Assembly: GCA_947629525.1 (NCBI GenBank) | Contig: CANREB010000014.1 | Location: 1-52,658 of the forward strand | Origin: an uncultured Lachnospiraceae bacterium | Lineage (GTDB): Bacteria; Bacillota; Clostridia; Lachnospirales; Lachnospiraceae | Length of the DNA: 52,658 nt | Reading direction: 5' to 3' | Shown here: positions 8,775 to 17,678 of the stretch, one piece after another | Layout of the letters: each line of letters opens with the position of its first letter | Position numbering within the stretch: position 1 is the stretch's first letter | Notes under the pieces: model-generated | What the model was told of the DNA's origin: nothing | Seen by the model: the letters and a program-made list of their open reading frames with translations, nothing else | Database searches by the model: none | Program-made: the position numbers and the translations under genes

Positions 8775-8895
8775 TACATTGTTTTAAATTTTATTTTGGA
8801 AAAAAACGGGGATCATCCCATGATTGCAAACATTCCGCATCAAGCCGCCAAGCTTACTTTTATACAATACCATACATTATGCTTTAAGACAAGCA

Positions 8896-9477
8896 TTATT
8901 TTACGCCGGAACCATCCTTTATGACGTCTCTGTTCTTTGCAATGTAATCTATAAGCGACACCACAGTAAGCACAACGGCAGCCCACATCACTATCTGCGT
9001 AAGAACGCTAAGCACCTCAATGTCAGCTATCATAAGGCACACCATAATCATCTGGAAAACTGTCTTGAATTTGCCCCAATAGCTTGCGGCTATCACGATA
9101 TCATTGTCCGAAGCTATCAGGCGGAAACCGCTTATTATAAACTCGCGGCTTATGATTATTATCACCACCCACGCGGGTATTCTGTCCATTTCTATAAGGC
9201 AGATAAGAGCCGAACATACAAGAAGCTTGTCAGCGAGCGGATCCATAAACTTCCCGAAATTCGTTACAAGATTATATTTTCTCGCTATTTTCCCGTCAAG
9301 AAGATCTGTAAGGCTTGCAATTATAAATACCGCAAGAGCGATATAATCGATATATTCCATGATACCGCCAAACAGCGCGCTAAACCAGTGCCATTCATTA
9401 CAGCCTCCCAGCATCAGTAATACAAACGGCACTATCAATATTACCCTGAAAACAGTAAGTTTATTTGGTAAATTCAT
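8896..9477 (-). CDS. pgsA: CDP-diacylglycerol--glycerol-3-phosphate 3-phosphatidyltransferase
   Basis: 193 residues. This membrane enzyme makes phosphatidylglycerol phosphate, the precursor of phosphatidylglycerol and cardiolipin and the source of glycerol phosphate for lipoteichoic acid. The CDP-alcohol phosphotransferase motif is complete: DG-x2-AR-x8-G-x3-D-x3-D at about residues 61-83 (DGKIAR, then GKFMDPLADK). About five to six hydrophobic helices are visible. Its start overlaps the rimO 3' end by 17 nt, with a GGGAGAGG site 6 nt before the ATG. It is the last gene of the yicC-remA-rpoZ-rimO-pgsA operon. In Bacillus subtilis cinA lies between pgsA and recA; here it is absent. Confidence 0.95.
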   Translation of the reverse strand: MNLPNKLTVFRVILIVPFVLLMLGGCNEWHWFSALFGGIMEYIDYIALAVFIIASLTDLLDGKIARKYNLVTNFGKFMDPLADKLLVCSALICLIEMDRIPAWVVIIIISREFIISGFRLIASDNDIVIAASYWGKFKTVFQMIMVCLMIADIEVLSVLTQIVMWAAVVLTVVSLIDYIAKNRDVIKDGSGVK

Positions 9478-10798
9478 CTTCTACCTCTCCCATTAAATCA
9501 TATTCATACGAATTTGTTATCCTTACCCTGACGAAATCGCCGGTCATTAACTCCCTGTCAGATCTCACAAACACCAAGCCGTCAACATTCGGCGCGTCCC
9601 TGTAACAGCGCGCGACATATATATCGTCCTCGGGAATACTGCCTTCTATCATTACGTCAAGTATGCTTCCGGTCATATTTTTTGCATTGTCAAAAGCTAT
9701 ATCCTGCTGAAGTTCCATAAGTTCTTTCTGACGTTCAAGCTTTACATCCTCGTCTGTCTGTCCGTCAAAAAGCTCAGCCGGGGTGCCTTCCTCCGACGAA
9801 TATGTAAATACTCCGAGCCTGTCAAATTCCATCTCATTGACAAATTCCATCAGTTCTTCATGTTCTTCGTCCGTCTCGGACGGAAAACCTGTAATCAAAG
9901 TAGTCCTAAGACATATGTCCGGTATTTCTTTCCGTAATCTTGCAACAATATCTTTAATTTCCTGCCTGCTTGTAAGCCTGCCCATAAGCTTTAATATCCT
10001 GTCATTGGCATGTTGGATCGGGATATCAAGATAATTGCATATCTTGGGTTCATTTTTTATGGTATCTATGAGTTCGTCAGTGATCTCCTCCGGATAGCAG
10101 TACAAGATCCTTACCCACTTTAGCCCTTCTATCCCGCACAGGCTGTGTAAAAGCTGTGGAAGTCGTTTTCCGCCGTACAGATCAATACCGTAAAGCGTTG
10201 TCTCCTGTGCGACCAGAATAAGCTCGCGCACGCCGTCCTGCACAAGCGCACGCGCTTCATCAAGCAGGCTCTCCATGGGAATACTGCGGTAATTACCGCG
10301 CACCTTGGGAATGATGCAGTATGTGCAATGTTTATCGCAGCCTTCCGCGATCTTGAGGTAGGCATAATGACCGCCTGTTGTGACGATCCGCTTTTTGTCG
10401 TAGACAGGCGTCCTGTTTATGTCATTTATATAATTGCGGCTTTTTCCTTTTACAGCCATATCCAGCGCGTCAGCAACGGCATCTGTTGCAGTTGTGCCGA
10501 TAATGGCATCGACTTCGGGAATTTCAGCCTGTATCTCATCCTTGTAACGCTGCGCAAGGCATCCCGCGGCTATAAGCGCCTTGATACTGCCCTTTTGGCG
10601 CAGTGCTGCCATCTCAAGAAGCGTATTGATACTCTCTTCTTTGGCATCATTAATAAAGCAGCATGTGTTGACAACAACAGCGTCTGCTTCATTCTCATCA
10701 TCCGTTATCGTATATCCTCTTTGGACAAGTATGCCAAGCATCATTTCACTGTCAACCAGATTTTTGTCGCATCCGAGTGAAATAAACAGTACTTTCAT
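9461..10798 (-). CDS. rimO: Ribosomal protein S12 methylthiotransferase
   Basis: 445 residues, the normal length. It is a radical-SAM enzyme with two 4Fe-4S clusters that adds a methylthio group to an aspartate of ribosomal protein S12. Domains: an N-terminal UPF0004 domain with three cluster cysteines (ISLGCDKN near 10, VNTCCF near 46, AGCLAQR near 80), the radical-SAM core with CDKHCTYCIIP (CxxxCxxC, about 155-165), and a C-terminal TRAM domain from about residue 375. The GCDKNLVDSE start is typical of RimO rather than MiaB. It overlaps pgsA at its 3' end and follows rpoZ in the operon. Confidence 0.96.
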   Translation of the reverse strand: MKVLFISLGCDKNLVDSEMMLGILVQRGYTITDDENEADAVVVNTCCFINDAKEESINTLLEMAALRQKGSIKALIAAGCLAQRYKDEIQAEIPEVDAIIGTTATDAVADALDMAVKGKSRNYINDINRTPVYDKKRIVTTGGHYAYLKIAEGCDKHCTYCIIPKVRGNYRSIPMESLLDEARALVQDGVRELILVAQETTLYGIDLYGGKRLPQLLHSLCGIEGLKWVRILYCYPEEITDELIDTIKNEPKICNYLDIPIQHANDRILKLMGRLTSRQEIKDIVARLRKEIPDICLRTTLITGFPSETDEEHEELMEFVNEMEFDRLGVFTYSSEEGTPAELFDGQTDEDVKLERQKELMELQQDIAFDNAKNMTGSILDVMIEGSIPEDDIYVARCYRDAPNVDGLVFVRSDRELMTGDFVRVRITNSYEYDLMGEVEDEFTK

Positions 10799-10818
10799 AT
10801 ATCAAATGCTTTCCAATA

Positions 10819-11049
10819 TCAGTCTTCGGGCATGATCTTGATCTTGCCTTCGTTTAACTCGTCTATCGCTATAGACAGCGCCTTGGTCTGATTTGTTTCT
10901 ATCAAAGGCTCTTCGCCCGCTATAAGCTGTCTTGCTCTCTTTGCTGTAGCCATGACTATCGAATAACGGCTGTTTACTACAGGCGCGTCTCCCTGCTCCA
11001 CATCGCTGTTTACTACCTTCATTAAATCTGTGTATGACGGATGTAACAT
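10819..11049 (-). CDS. rpoZ: DNA-directed RNA polymerase omega subunit
   Basis: 76 residues. The omega subunit helps assemble and stabilise RNA polymerase. The diagnostic part is SRYSIVMATAKRARQLI (about 27-43), followed by a short charged region ending in KPL-like residues typical of clostridial omegas. AGAGAGG lies about 8 nt before the ATG. It sits between remA and rimO. In many Firmicutes gmk precedes rpoZ, but here remA is directly upstream with no guanylate kinase gene in between. Confidence 0.93.
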   Translation of the reverse strand: MLHPSYTDLMKVVNSDVEQGDAPVVNSRYSIVMATAKRARQLIAGEEPLIETNQTKALSIAIDELNEGKIKIMPED

Positions 11050-11070
11050 ATATATATCCTCTCTTTCTTA

Positions 11071-11355
11071 TTATTCCTGAATATTTTCCTGCATATTTTC
11101 CTGGATATTTTCCATAATCTCGCCTAACGCCCTGCCCGCTATTGTCTCGGGCAGAAGAGCTGACAGGACTATCTGGCTGCTCTCCATCACAAGTACGGAC
11201 TTTGTCTTTCTGCCCTGTGTGGCGTCTATCACCGTGCCTGTTTCTTTTGCTTTCTGCACCATACGCTTCACAGGCGCAGAATCGGGGCTTACTATGGCGA
11301 TTATCTTCGCTGTATTTACTATATTTCCAAAACCAATGTGAATAAGCCTATCCAC
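11071..11355 (-). CDS. remA: RemA-family DNA-binding regulator (DUF370)
   Basis: 94 residues. The first 80 match RemA: HIGFGNIVNTAKIIAIVSPD, SAPVKRMVQKAKETG, VIDATQGRKTKSVLVM and SQIVLSALLPETIAGR. RemA proteins form ring-like oligomers that bind DNA and, in Bacillus subtilis, activate matrix and osmoprotection genes. The start is a GTG with AGAGG 6 nt upstream. The C-terminus carries an unusual Glu/Asn/Gln-rich tail, ENIQENMQENIQE, encoded by a tandem 12-bp repeat. The order yicC-remA-rpoZ is conserved apart from the missing gmk. Confidence 0.9.
   Translation of the reverse strand: MDRLIHIGFGNIVNTAKIIAIVSPDSAPVKRMVQKAKETGTVIDATQGRKTKSVLVMESSQIVLSALLPETIAGRALGEIMENIQENMQENIQE
11076..11113 (-). 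repeat. 12-bp tandem repeat encoding the RemA C-terminal tail
   Basis: Three consecutive copies of a CCTG-x-ATATTTT unit at 11076-11087, 11088-11099 and 11100-11111, plus two bases of a fourth. Each copy differs only at the fifth base and encodes a four-residue Q-E-N-I/M unit. Copy number could vary by slippage without frameshift. Confidence 0.85.
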
Positions 11356-11366
11356 GCTGCACCTCT

Positions 11367-12245
11367 TTATTCAATATTCTGTATCTGCTCTCTTACCTTT
11401 TCAATCTCGGTCTTAAGGTCAATGCCGCGATTGGAAATATTAATGTCATTTGTCTTTGAGAGTATCGTATTTGCCTCGCGGTTCATCTCCTGCGCGATAA
11501 AATCAAGTTTACGCCCTATGCTGCCTCCCTCGGCAAGCGCCTGCTTCATACTCTCTATATGGCTTCTGAGACGTACAAGCTCCTCATCTACGCATATCTT
11601 ATCGGCAAATATCGTGATCTCCGTCAAGAGCCTTGACTCATCAACGGCGGCATCACCCAATGCTTCCTGCACCCTGTCGGAAAGCTTTGTGCGGTATTCT
11701 TCTATAATCTGTGGCGAACGCTGTTCTATATATGATACATGGTCAAGCATCCCGTCAAGTTTTGCCGTAAGGTCGTCCGCCAGATTGCTCCCTTCTTTTA
11801 TGCGTGCGTCTGACAGGCTCTCGGAAGCACCCTTTAATGCTTTTGAAAGCAGTTTCCATATCTTTTCTTCATCCACTGTCTGCTCTTCCATTGTAAGCAC
11901 TTCGGGATATCTTGACAGCGTAGACACTCTTATATCGTTATCAAGTTTGAACTCATCCGACATTTGGCGCAGATATTTAAGATATTCCGCAGCTACATCC
12001 CTGTTATATTTTATGCACACATTGCTCTCGCTCACATCCTCATATGTGATAAAGATATCGATTTTTCCTCTTTGGACATAATTTTTAAGCTCAGCTCTTA
12101 TAGAACTTTCAAAATAGTTAAGTTTCTTAGGCATTTTAATGCTGACATCGAGATATCTGTGATTGACGGATTTCATCTCTATCGTAAATTTACGGCTTCC
12201 CTCCGCCACCTCGCATCTGCCAAAGCCTGTCATACTTTTTATCAT
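11367..12245 (-). CDS. yicC: YicC-family endoribonuclease / RNA-decay protein
   Basis: 292 residues. YicC proteins are now regarded as endoribonucleases that act with exonucleases in RNA turnover. The start MIKSMTGFGRCE and the body motif KSVNHRYLDVSIKMPK (about 26-41) are family signatures, as is the C-terminal GRKLDFIAQEMNREANTILSK (in two parts, near 242-262). The frame extends upstream to 12314, but that would run through the promoter. The ATG at 12245 has a perfect AGGAGG 6 nt upstream and begins the expected sequence. It leads the yicC-remA-rpoZ-rimO-pgsA operon. Confidence 0.93.
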   Translation of the reverse strand: MIKSMTGFGRCEVAEGSRKFTIEMKSVNHRYLDVSIKMPKKLNYFESSIRAELKNYVQRGKIDIFITYEDVSESNVCIKYNRDVAAEYLKYLRQMSDEFKLDNDIRVSTLSRYPEVLTMEEQTVDEEKIWKLLSKALKGASESLSDARIKEGSNLADDLTAKLDGMLDHVSYIEQRSPQIIEEYRTKLSDRVQEALGDAAVDESRLLTEITIFADKICVDEELVRLRSHIESMKQALAEGGSIGRKLDFIAQEMNREANTILSKTNDINISNRGIDLKTEIEKVREQIQNIE

Positions 12246-12275
12246 TTCAATCCTCCTGCCGGCGCTTGAGATTTG

Positions 12276-12319
12276 TATAATACTTTCTGTATTATAAAAT
12301 AATCCTATTCCCACGTCAA
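12276..12319 (-). promoter_or_regulatory. Promoter of the yicC operon, with an overlapping palindrome
   Basis: TTGACG at 12314-12319, 17-nt spacer, TATAAT at 12291-12296 on the minus strand. A perfect inverted repeat, arms TATAATAC / GTATTATA with a 5-nt centre (12276-12296), includes the -10 and the transcription start. It could be an operator, or simply a 5' stem of the transcript. Confidence 0.8.
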
Positions 12320-12361
12320 TAATTTTTAACTTTATTTCCTTTAAATTTTATATCTTAAGCC

Positions 12362-12390
12362 TTGAAAACACTGAAAAAAAGTGATATTGT
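12362..12390 (+). promoter_or_regulatory. Probable promoter of the LtaS-like gene
   Basis: TTGAAA at 12362-12367, 17-nt spacer, TATTGT at 12385-12390. It is divergent from the yicC promoter in a 193-bp intergenic region. Confidence 0.45.
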
Positions 12391-12438
12391 TATAGGGTTG
12401 TCAGTATTATTTACAGCGAGGTCATTCAAAAAACTAAA

Positions 12439-14175
12439 ATGAAAAAATCAGTCATTCCAATGATAGTCATTCCGATACTCAATTTTTACCTGTTTGAACT
12501 TTATCTGTACGAGCCGTGGGAAAACATGAAGCCCTCCATACAGCTTTTAAACATTGCGCTTTTTGAACTGCTTATGGTAATCTTTTTGTTTATCTTTGGC
12601 AGTGTTAAATGGTCGCTTATCCTGCAAAGCGCTTTTTTTATGGTCGTGGGACTTGCCAATTATTATGTGATGTCATTCCGCTCCGCGCCTATCATGCCAT
12701 GGGATCTGTATTCAATAGGCACGGCTCTCAGCGTCGCGGATAATTTTGAATACAAATTGGAAGGACGGGTCATATTAGTAATCATCGGCTTTTTTATTCT
12801 TATCGCCGTAAGCCTGTTCACAAAATTTGATATAAAAAAGATGCCGCTCAAATGGCGCGGCGGATGTCTTCTTATCTTTATATGCCTTTTATACGGATAT
12901 GTGCATATGCTCCACCTTGACAGCACCATCGTCAAATTCGGTATATATGATAAGCTTTTTACGCCCGCGGTCATGAGCAAGCGTGACGGCACTGCCGCCG
13001 CGTTCATTATGGAACTCAAATATATTTCAGTGGACAAGCCTTCCGGATATGACAGTGAAAAAGCACAGGATATTCTGGCTGATTACGGCGATGACATCAC
13101 ACAGCCCGAAAGACGTCCGAATATTATAGTCGTAATGAACGAAGCGTTTTCCGATCTGTCAGTGCTCGGTCAATTTGAGACAAACGAGGATTATATGCCG
13201 TTTATCCGCTCGCTTATGAACAAGGATACCCAAAATGTTGTCTCAGGTCATCTGCATGTTTCAGTTCTCGGCGGCAATACCGCAAACACGGAATTTGAGT
13301 TCCTTACCGGTAATACTATGGCATTTCTGCCGCAGGGAAGTATTCCGTACCAGCAGTATGTTAAGAGTGAAACTGTCTCTCTTGCATCGCATCTTAAGTC
13401 CCTCGGATATGATACCTGTACCGTTCATCCTTACAACAGCACGGGTTGGGACAGAAATAAAGTTTATCCTCTCCTTGGTTTTGACAATTCTTATTTTATA
13501 AGCAGCTTTGTCAATCCTTCAAGGATAAGAAAATATGTAAGCGACAGTTCCTGCTATGACAAGATAATCGAGCTGTATGAGAAAAAGGATAAAGATACCC
13601 CGCTTTTTCTGTTCAGCGTCACAATGCAGAACCATTCGTCATATACTGAGGATTTTGACAATTTTGTTCCTGAAATATCTGTGAAGGGCAGTAATTCAAA
13701 AGCTCTCAACAATTACTTATCGCTTATAAAAATTTCCGACACTGCTGTCAGTGAGCTTGTGAACTATTTTGCCTCTGAAGATGAAGAGACTGTGATAATC
13801 TTTTTTGGCGACCACCAGCCCACAAATTCAGTCGTATCTGACATATGGCGGCTTAACGGAAAAAACGGCAGCAGACTTTCCGATGACGATGAAGCAAAGC
13901 GTTATACAGTGCCTTTCTTTGTATGGAGCAATTTTGACATAGACGAAGAATATGACGTTGAAATAAGCGCTAACTATCTTGGCGCAAAGGTTTTGGACAT
14001 ATGCGGTCTGCCTCTTTATGACTACGCCGATTACCTGCTGCATCTGTCGGAAGAATATCCGATAGTGACAGGCGTACGCACAATCGACGCGGACGGCAGT
14101 GTCACTGACATAAAAAATGCCGAGGGTGCACTTAATGATTATGCTGTCTTACAGTACAACAGAATGTTCGACTAG
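12439..14175 (+). CDS. LtaS-like lipoteichoic acid synthase / phosphoglycerol transferase family protein
   Basis: 578 residues: five N-terminal membrane helices (to about residue 165), then a large outward-facing sulfatase-fold domain. The metal and catalytic motifs of the LtaS family are visible: NIIVVMNEAF (metal ligand Glu near 235), GGNTANTEFEFLTG (nucleophile Thr near 281) and IIFFGDHQP (Asp-His metal ligands). LtaS enzymes polymerise glycerol phosphate from phosphatidylglycerol outside the membrane. A few relatives only add single phosphoglycerol groups to sugars, so chain synthesis is not certain. No good ribosome binding site lies at the usual distance; the nearest, GAGG, is 17 nt upstream. 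A YfhO-family gene follows after 19 nt. Confidence 0.82.
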   Translation: MKKSVIPMIVIPILNFYLFELYLYEPWENMKPSIQLLNIALFELLMVIFLFIFGSVKWSLILQSAFFMVVGLANYYVMSFRSAPIMPWDLYSIGTALSVADNFEYKLEGRVILVIIGFFILIAVSLFTKFDIKKMPLKWRGGCLLIFICLLYGYVHMLHLDSTIVKFGIYDKLFTPAVMSKRDGTAAAFIMELKYISVDKPSGYDSEKAQDILADYGDDITQPERRPNIIVVMNEAFSDLSVLGQFETNEDYMPFIRSLMNKDTQNVVSGHLHVSVLGGNTANTEFEFLTGNTMAFLPQGSIPYQQYVKSETVSLASHLKSLGYDTCTVHPYNSTGWDRNKVYPLLGFDNSYFISSFVNPSRIRKYVSDSSCYDKIIELYEKKDKDTPLFLFSVTMQNHSSYTEDFDNFVPEISVKGSNSKALNNYLSLIKISDTAVSELVNYFASEDEETVIIFFGDHQPTNSVVSDIWRLNGKNGSRLSDDDEAKRYTVPFFVWSNFDIDEEYDVEISANYLGAKVLDICGLPLYDYADYLLHLSEEYPIVTGVRTIDADGSVTDIKNAEGALNDYAVLQYNRMFD

Positions 14176-14194
14176 AACGTACTTGGAGGGAATT

Positions 14195-16684
14195 ATGAAA
14201 AAGCTTACTTATTTCTTTTCTTTTATGATGCCTGTTGCGATTATGCTTGTCATATTTTTTATACGCGATATATATCCGTTCGGAAGCGGCGAGCGCTCAT
14301 TTCTGCATATTGATATGTATCATCAGTATCTGCCGTTTCTGACCGAATTTTATCATAAGCTTAAAGGCGGGGAAAGTCTGTTTTATTCATGGAATACGGG
14401 TATCGGCTCAAATTTTCTTGCCCTGTACGCATATTATCTGGCAAGCCCGTTTAACTGGCTGTGTGTATTTTTTCCCGAAAGTCTTCTGATGGAATTTTTA
14501 ACATATATGATAGTTCTGAAAATAGGTCTGTGCGGTATCAGCTTCACATACTATATAAAGAAGCATTTTCAGACCGACAGTGCCAACGTGCTTCTGTTCT
14601 CTGTCTTTTATTCGCTGTCAGGATTTATTGCCGCATATAACTGGGACGTTATGTGGCTTGACGTTATCGCTCTTGCACCGATAGTAATCCTTGGTCTTGA
14701 AAAACTTGTTAACGAGGGAAAGTGTCTGCTTTACTGCGGTGCCTTGGCGCTCTGCATTATTTCAAATTATTATCTTTCCATAATGCTCTGTATATTTCTT
14801 GTATTATATTTCGGTGTCCTAATCATTTCAAGGGCAGAGCACACATTTTACTTTCTGCGCCGTGCATGCATAAATTTTTTCATATATTCGCTTATAGCAG
14901 GAGGCATCGCGGCTGTTCTTCTTGTACCCGAATTTTTTGCCCTTCAAAACACTGAATTTACGGAAATAAACTTTCCCGACACTATAAAATCTTATTTTTC
15001 CATTATTGATATGCTTGCGCGCCACTGCTTTGACGTTACCGTTGAGACAGGTCTTGACCACTGGCCTAATATTTACTGCGGTGTCGCCGTGTTCTTCCTT
15101 GTTCCGCTTTATGCTATCCAAAAAAATATCCCATTGCGCGAAAGAGCAGCCAAGCTCATTCTTCTTGCGTTTATGATGGTCAGCTATTCGACAAATGTGC
15201 TCAATTTTATATGGCATGGGTTAAATTATCCCGATTCGCTTCCCGCAAGGCAGTCATTTTTATATATATTCCTGCTGCTTACGCTCTGTTACGAAGAATT
15301 TACGCATATAAGGGAACATTCAGGCATGGAAATGCTGATCGTGCTTCTTGCCGCGCTTTTCTTCTTGGTGCTGTGTGAAAAGCTTGTAACGGACGATGCC
15401 TTCACCGATGCCTGCTTTTTAGTAAGCGGCGTATTCATTCTTATTTATGCCGGCTGTATTCATTCATACAGAATACTTCCTGCCGTCCCGGCAGGACTTG
15501 CCGCGCTTGCCTTTACGGCGGTAATCGTCGAATCGGGTGTCAATACCTACCTTACAAGCTGTCCCACAGTGTCGCGCAGCACTTACCTGTCCAATTATGA
15601 CTCGTATCAGACTTTGACACAGCGTACAGTTGAGAATGAAGCGGACAAGTTTTTCAGATTTGAGAAGTTTGCCCGCAGGACACAAAACGATGCAATGCTC
15701 ATAGGCTTTCAGGGCGGCTCATACTTTTCGTCAACGCTTAACTCACGCGTAGCCGACTTCTATGAAAAATACGGGATGCGCGGAAGCCGCATCAATTACT
15801 GCTATGACGGCGCCACACCCGTTACCGCGGCTATCCTGTCAAACAAATATATGCTTTATACGCTCGACCGCGGTTATGACACACTGTTCCACCTTGCGGA
15901 TGTTGAGGGAAAACTTTATCTCTACGAAAACAATTATGCCGTACCTTTCGGCTTCGTTGTATCAGACAGACATAACACGATCATAAGCTCCGACAGCCCT
16001 TTAGATCCTGTCGAGCGCCAAAACGAGCTGGTGAGAAGTTTCGGAATTGATGAAGATGTGTTCATACCTGTTGAATTTGACTCTTACGGCAACCTTGCCG
16101 AATTATATATTTCCGAGCCGGCTCATTATTACGCTTATACAGATAACACAAAAATTGAAAAGATTGAAATGGAATATAATGAAGACTTAAAAACTTTTTC
16201 AAACATCGATAAAAAATATATCCTCGATGTCGGATACCACGATGCGGGCGAGTTGGTGTCACTCGAGTCCGATAATGGCGAAAGTCTTGAACTTAGCATA
16301 TATAAAGTAAACGAAAAAGCACTGAGATCCTTTATCAATCTGCTAAAACAGCAGACCTTAACGGTAACGGACTATGACGCAACACATATCAACGCAGCGA
16401 TCGATGTCAGCAAAGCAGGGCTTCTTATGCTGTCAGTACCGTATGAAAGCGGATGGACTCTTAAAGTTGATGGTGTTGAAACTGAAATTGAACTGTTTGA
16501 AGATACGTTCATAGGAACAAACCTGACAGAAGGAAAACATACGATATCGCTCTCCTACCGTCCCGAAGGATTCACGGCAGGAGTGGTGATATCCATTGTA
16601 TCGGTCATCATATTTGCCGGAATGTGTGTTATTTCACGGAAATATGGTTATAAGTATACAGATTGCGGGAATCATTCTCTATGA
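14195..16684 (+). CDS. YfhO-family multi-pass membrane protein (putative GT-C-type glycosyltransferase)
   Basis: 829 residues: about 12 membrane helices up to residue 470, then an outward-facing domain and a last membrane helix near the C-terminus (about 795-815). The N-terminal region FLHIDMYHQYLPFLTEFYH and later FYSWNTGIGSNF are typical of YfhO proteins. YfhO in Bacillus subtilis is needed, with a polyprenyl-sugar transferase, for sugar decoration of lipoteichoic acid. The position 19 nt behind an LtaS-like gene fits a role in decorating its polymer. The frame is open back to 14117 inside the previous gene, but the ATG at 14195 has TTGGAGGG just upstream. The last 56 nt overlap the convergent acyltransferase gene. 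Confidence 0.85.
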   Translation: MKKLTYFFSFMMPVAIMLVIFFIRDIYPFGSGERSFLHIDMYHQYLPFLTEFYHKLKGGESLFYSWNTGIGSNFLALYAYYLASPFNWLCVFFPESLLMEFLTYMIVLKIGLCGISFTYYIKKHFQTDSANVLLFSVFYSLSGFIAAYNWDVMWLDVIALAPIVILGLEKLVNEGKCLLYCGALALCIISNYYLSIMLCIFLVLYFGVLIISRAEHTFYFLRRACINFFIYSLIAGGIAAVLLVPEFFALQNTEFTEINFPDTIKSYFSIIDMLARHCFDVTVETGLDHWPNIYCGVAVFFLVPLYAIQKNIPLRERAAKLILLAFMMVSYSTNVLNFIWHGLNYPDSLPARQSFLYIFLLLTLCYEEFTHIREHSGMEMLIVLLAALFFLVLCEKLVTDDAFTDACFLVSGVFILIYAGCIHSYRILPAVPAGLAALAFTAVIVESGVNTYLTSCPTVSRSTYLSNYDSYQTLTQRTVENEADKFFRFEKFARRTQNDAMLIGFQGGSYFSSTLNSRVADFYEKYGMRGSRINYCYDGATPVTAAILSNKYMLYTLDRGYDTLFHLADVEGKLYLYENNYAVPFGFVVSDRHNTIISSDSPLDPVERQNELVRSFGIDEDVFIPVEFDSYGNLAELYISEPAHYYAYTDNTKIEKIEMEYNEDLKTFSNIDKKYILDVGYHDAGELVSLESDNGESLELSIYKVNEKALRSFINLLKQQTLTVTDYDATHINAAIDVSKAGLLMLSVPYESGWTLKVDGVETEIELFEDTFIGTNLTEGKHTISLSYRPEGFTAGVVISIVSVIIFAGMCVISRKYGYKYTDCGNHSL

Positions 16685-17423
16685 TATCGCGCCGCACTGC
16701 GTCATCTACATCCTTTATACGCATTACATGGCACTGGACTTTATCATAATATTCAGTCCTTATCAGCCCTTTGTCATGCATTTGATCCGCTAAGGGCTGA
16801 AATCCGTCATTATACTGAGGATCCATTACCAAATCGCGCACGTACATACGGTATGTGCGCTTTTCATACTTACCGTCAGCATCGGTATATCCTGCCGTGA
16901 ACTCCTTATTATAGCGGTATGGCACTCCCACCATCTGCTCTACATGGTGTACATATGTAACCCCGTGTAAAGCCGGAATGCCTATTGCAATCGCTTTCGC
17001 ATCCCAGTCATACATTTTTTCAAAAATAGTCCCTTTTCCAAATGAGTCTATCGACTTATCATCGATCAGTTCAGCGGCATGTGCTCCCCATACGGCAAAT
17101 GAATAAATGGGATGCTCTGTCCTCGTAAAGTCGCTGCGCCTCATAGCCGCTTTTGACAAAGCGCCCGTACGCCCGGGTGTCTTGCAATAATCAAAATCAA
17201 TGCCTTTACAGAAATCCCAGTTGAATGTCGGGAACAGAAGTGTTCCTGTTTTACCAACCATATCCTGAAGTCCGTCTATCAGCTCATCCAAATCAAGATG
17301 CCGTCCGTTGGCGCGGTATGTTTTCGCAAGCTCCAGCATATCTGATACTACGTAGATACACTCGCCTTCATTTATCCAGTTTAGTTTTTTCAGCCATTCT
17401 ATATACCCTTCAAAGTCCTGCAT
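16629..17423 (-). CDS. AAC(3)-fold acyltransferase (aminoglycoside 3-N-acetyltransferase family)
   Basis: 264 residues, the normal length of the AAC(3)/YokD family. Family motifs include GTLLFPTFNWDFC (about 59-71), RTEHPIYSFAVWGAHA (about 100-115, with the active-site His region) and VTYVHHVEQMVGVPYR (about 155-170). The family transfers acyl groups to amines, mostly from coenzyme A, and chromosomal members often serve in glycan or metabolite biosynthesis. Here the start codon directly follows the stop of a carrier protein, with GGGAGG inside that gene. The likely donor is therefore the aminoacyl carrier, and the acceptor may be an amino sugar. An antibiotic resistance role is less likely in this context. 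The last 56 nt overlap the yfhO-type gene. Confidence 0.82.
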   Translation of the reverse strand: MQDFEGYIEWLKKLNWINEGECIYVVSDMLELAKTYRANGRHLDLDELIDGLQDMVGKTGTLLFPTFNWDFCKGIDFDYCKTPGRTGALSKAAMRRSDFTRTEHPIYSFAVWGAHAAELIDDKSIDSFGKGTIFEKMYDWDAKAIAIGIPALHGVTYVHHVEQMVGVPYRYNKEFTAGYTDADGKYEKRTYRMYVRDLVMDPQYNDGFQPLADQMHDKGLIRTEYYDKVQCHVMRIKDVDDAVRRDIIENDSRNLYTYNHISVK

Positions 17424-17657
17424 CTATGCTTCCTCCCTGTATTTAAGGACAAGCGTTTGTATTGTTTCCAAATTTATAAAGTTTTCAGGAACTATATCTT
17501 TACCGCTGATCTCAATATTAAATTCTTCCTCTAATTTCCCGACAAGTTCCACTATCTCAAAAGAATCCAATAAACCTTCGTCGAGAAAATCCTTTGAATT
17601 TTCATAATCCCTGTCTGCTCCCAGTTGATTAAGTATAGTTAAAATACGTTCTTTCAT
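17424..17657 (-). CDS. Acyl/peptidyl carrier protein, DltC-like
   Basis: 77 residues, a stand-alone carrier protein. The phosphopantetheine site is Ser32 in EGLLDSFEIVELV, the same LLDSF pattern as D-alanyl carrier protein DltC. A four-helix layout is visible. It lies 21 nt after the adenylating enzyme gene and immediately before the AAC(3)-fold acyltransferase, an order that suggests loading by the first and unloading by the second. AAGGAGG-like sequence lies upstream of the ATG. No dltB or dltD is present in this window. Confidence 0.9.
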   Translation of the reverse strand: MKERILTILNQLGADRDYENSKDFLDEGLLDSFEIVELVGKLEEEFNIEISGKDIVPENFINLETIQTLVLKYREEA

Positions 17658-17678
17658 TTTAATCCTCCTTACGCTTTC

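Noticed and set aside
8805..8822. GGGA-TCA-TCCC followed by T7 on the minus strand as a pgsA terminator
   Set aside because: The stem is only 4 bp, too weak to call despite the T-run; it could still contribute.
16629..17423. Aminoglycoside resistance gene
   Set aside because: It is embedded after a carrier protein and ligase with no sign of mobility, so a biosynthetic role is more likely.
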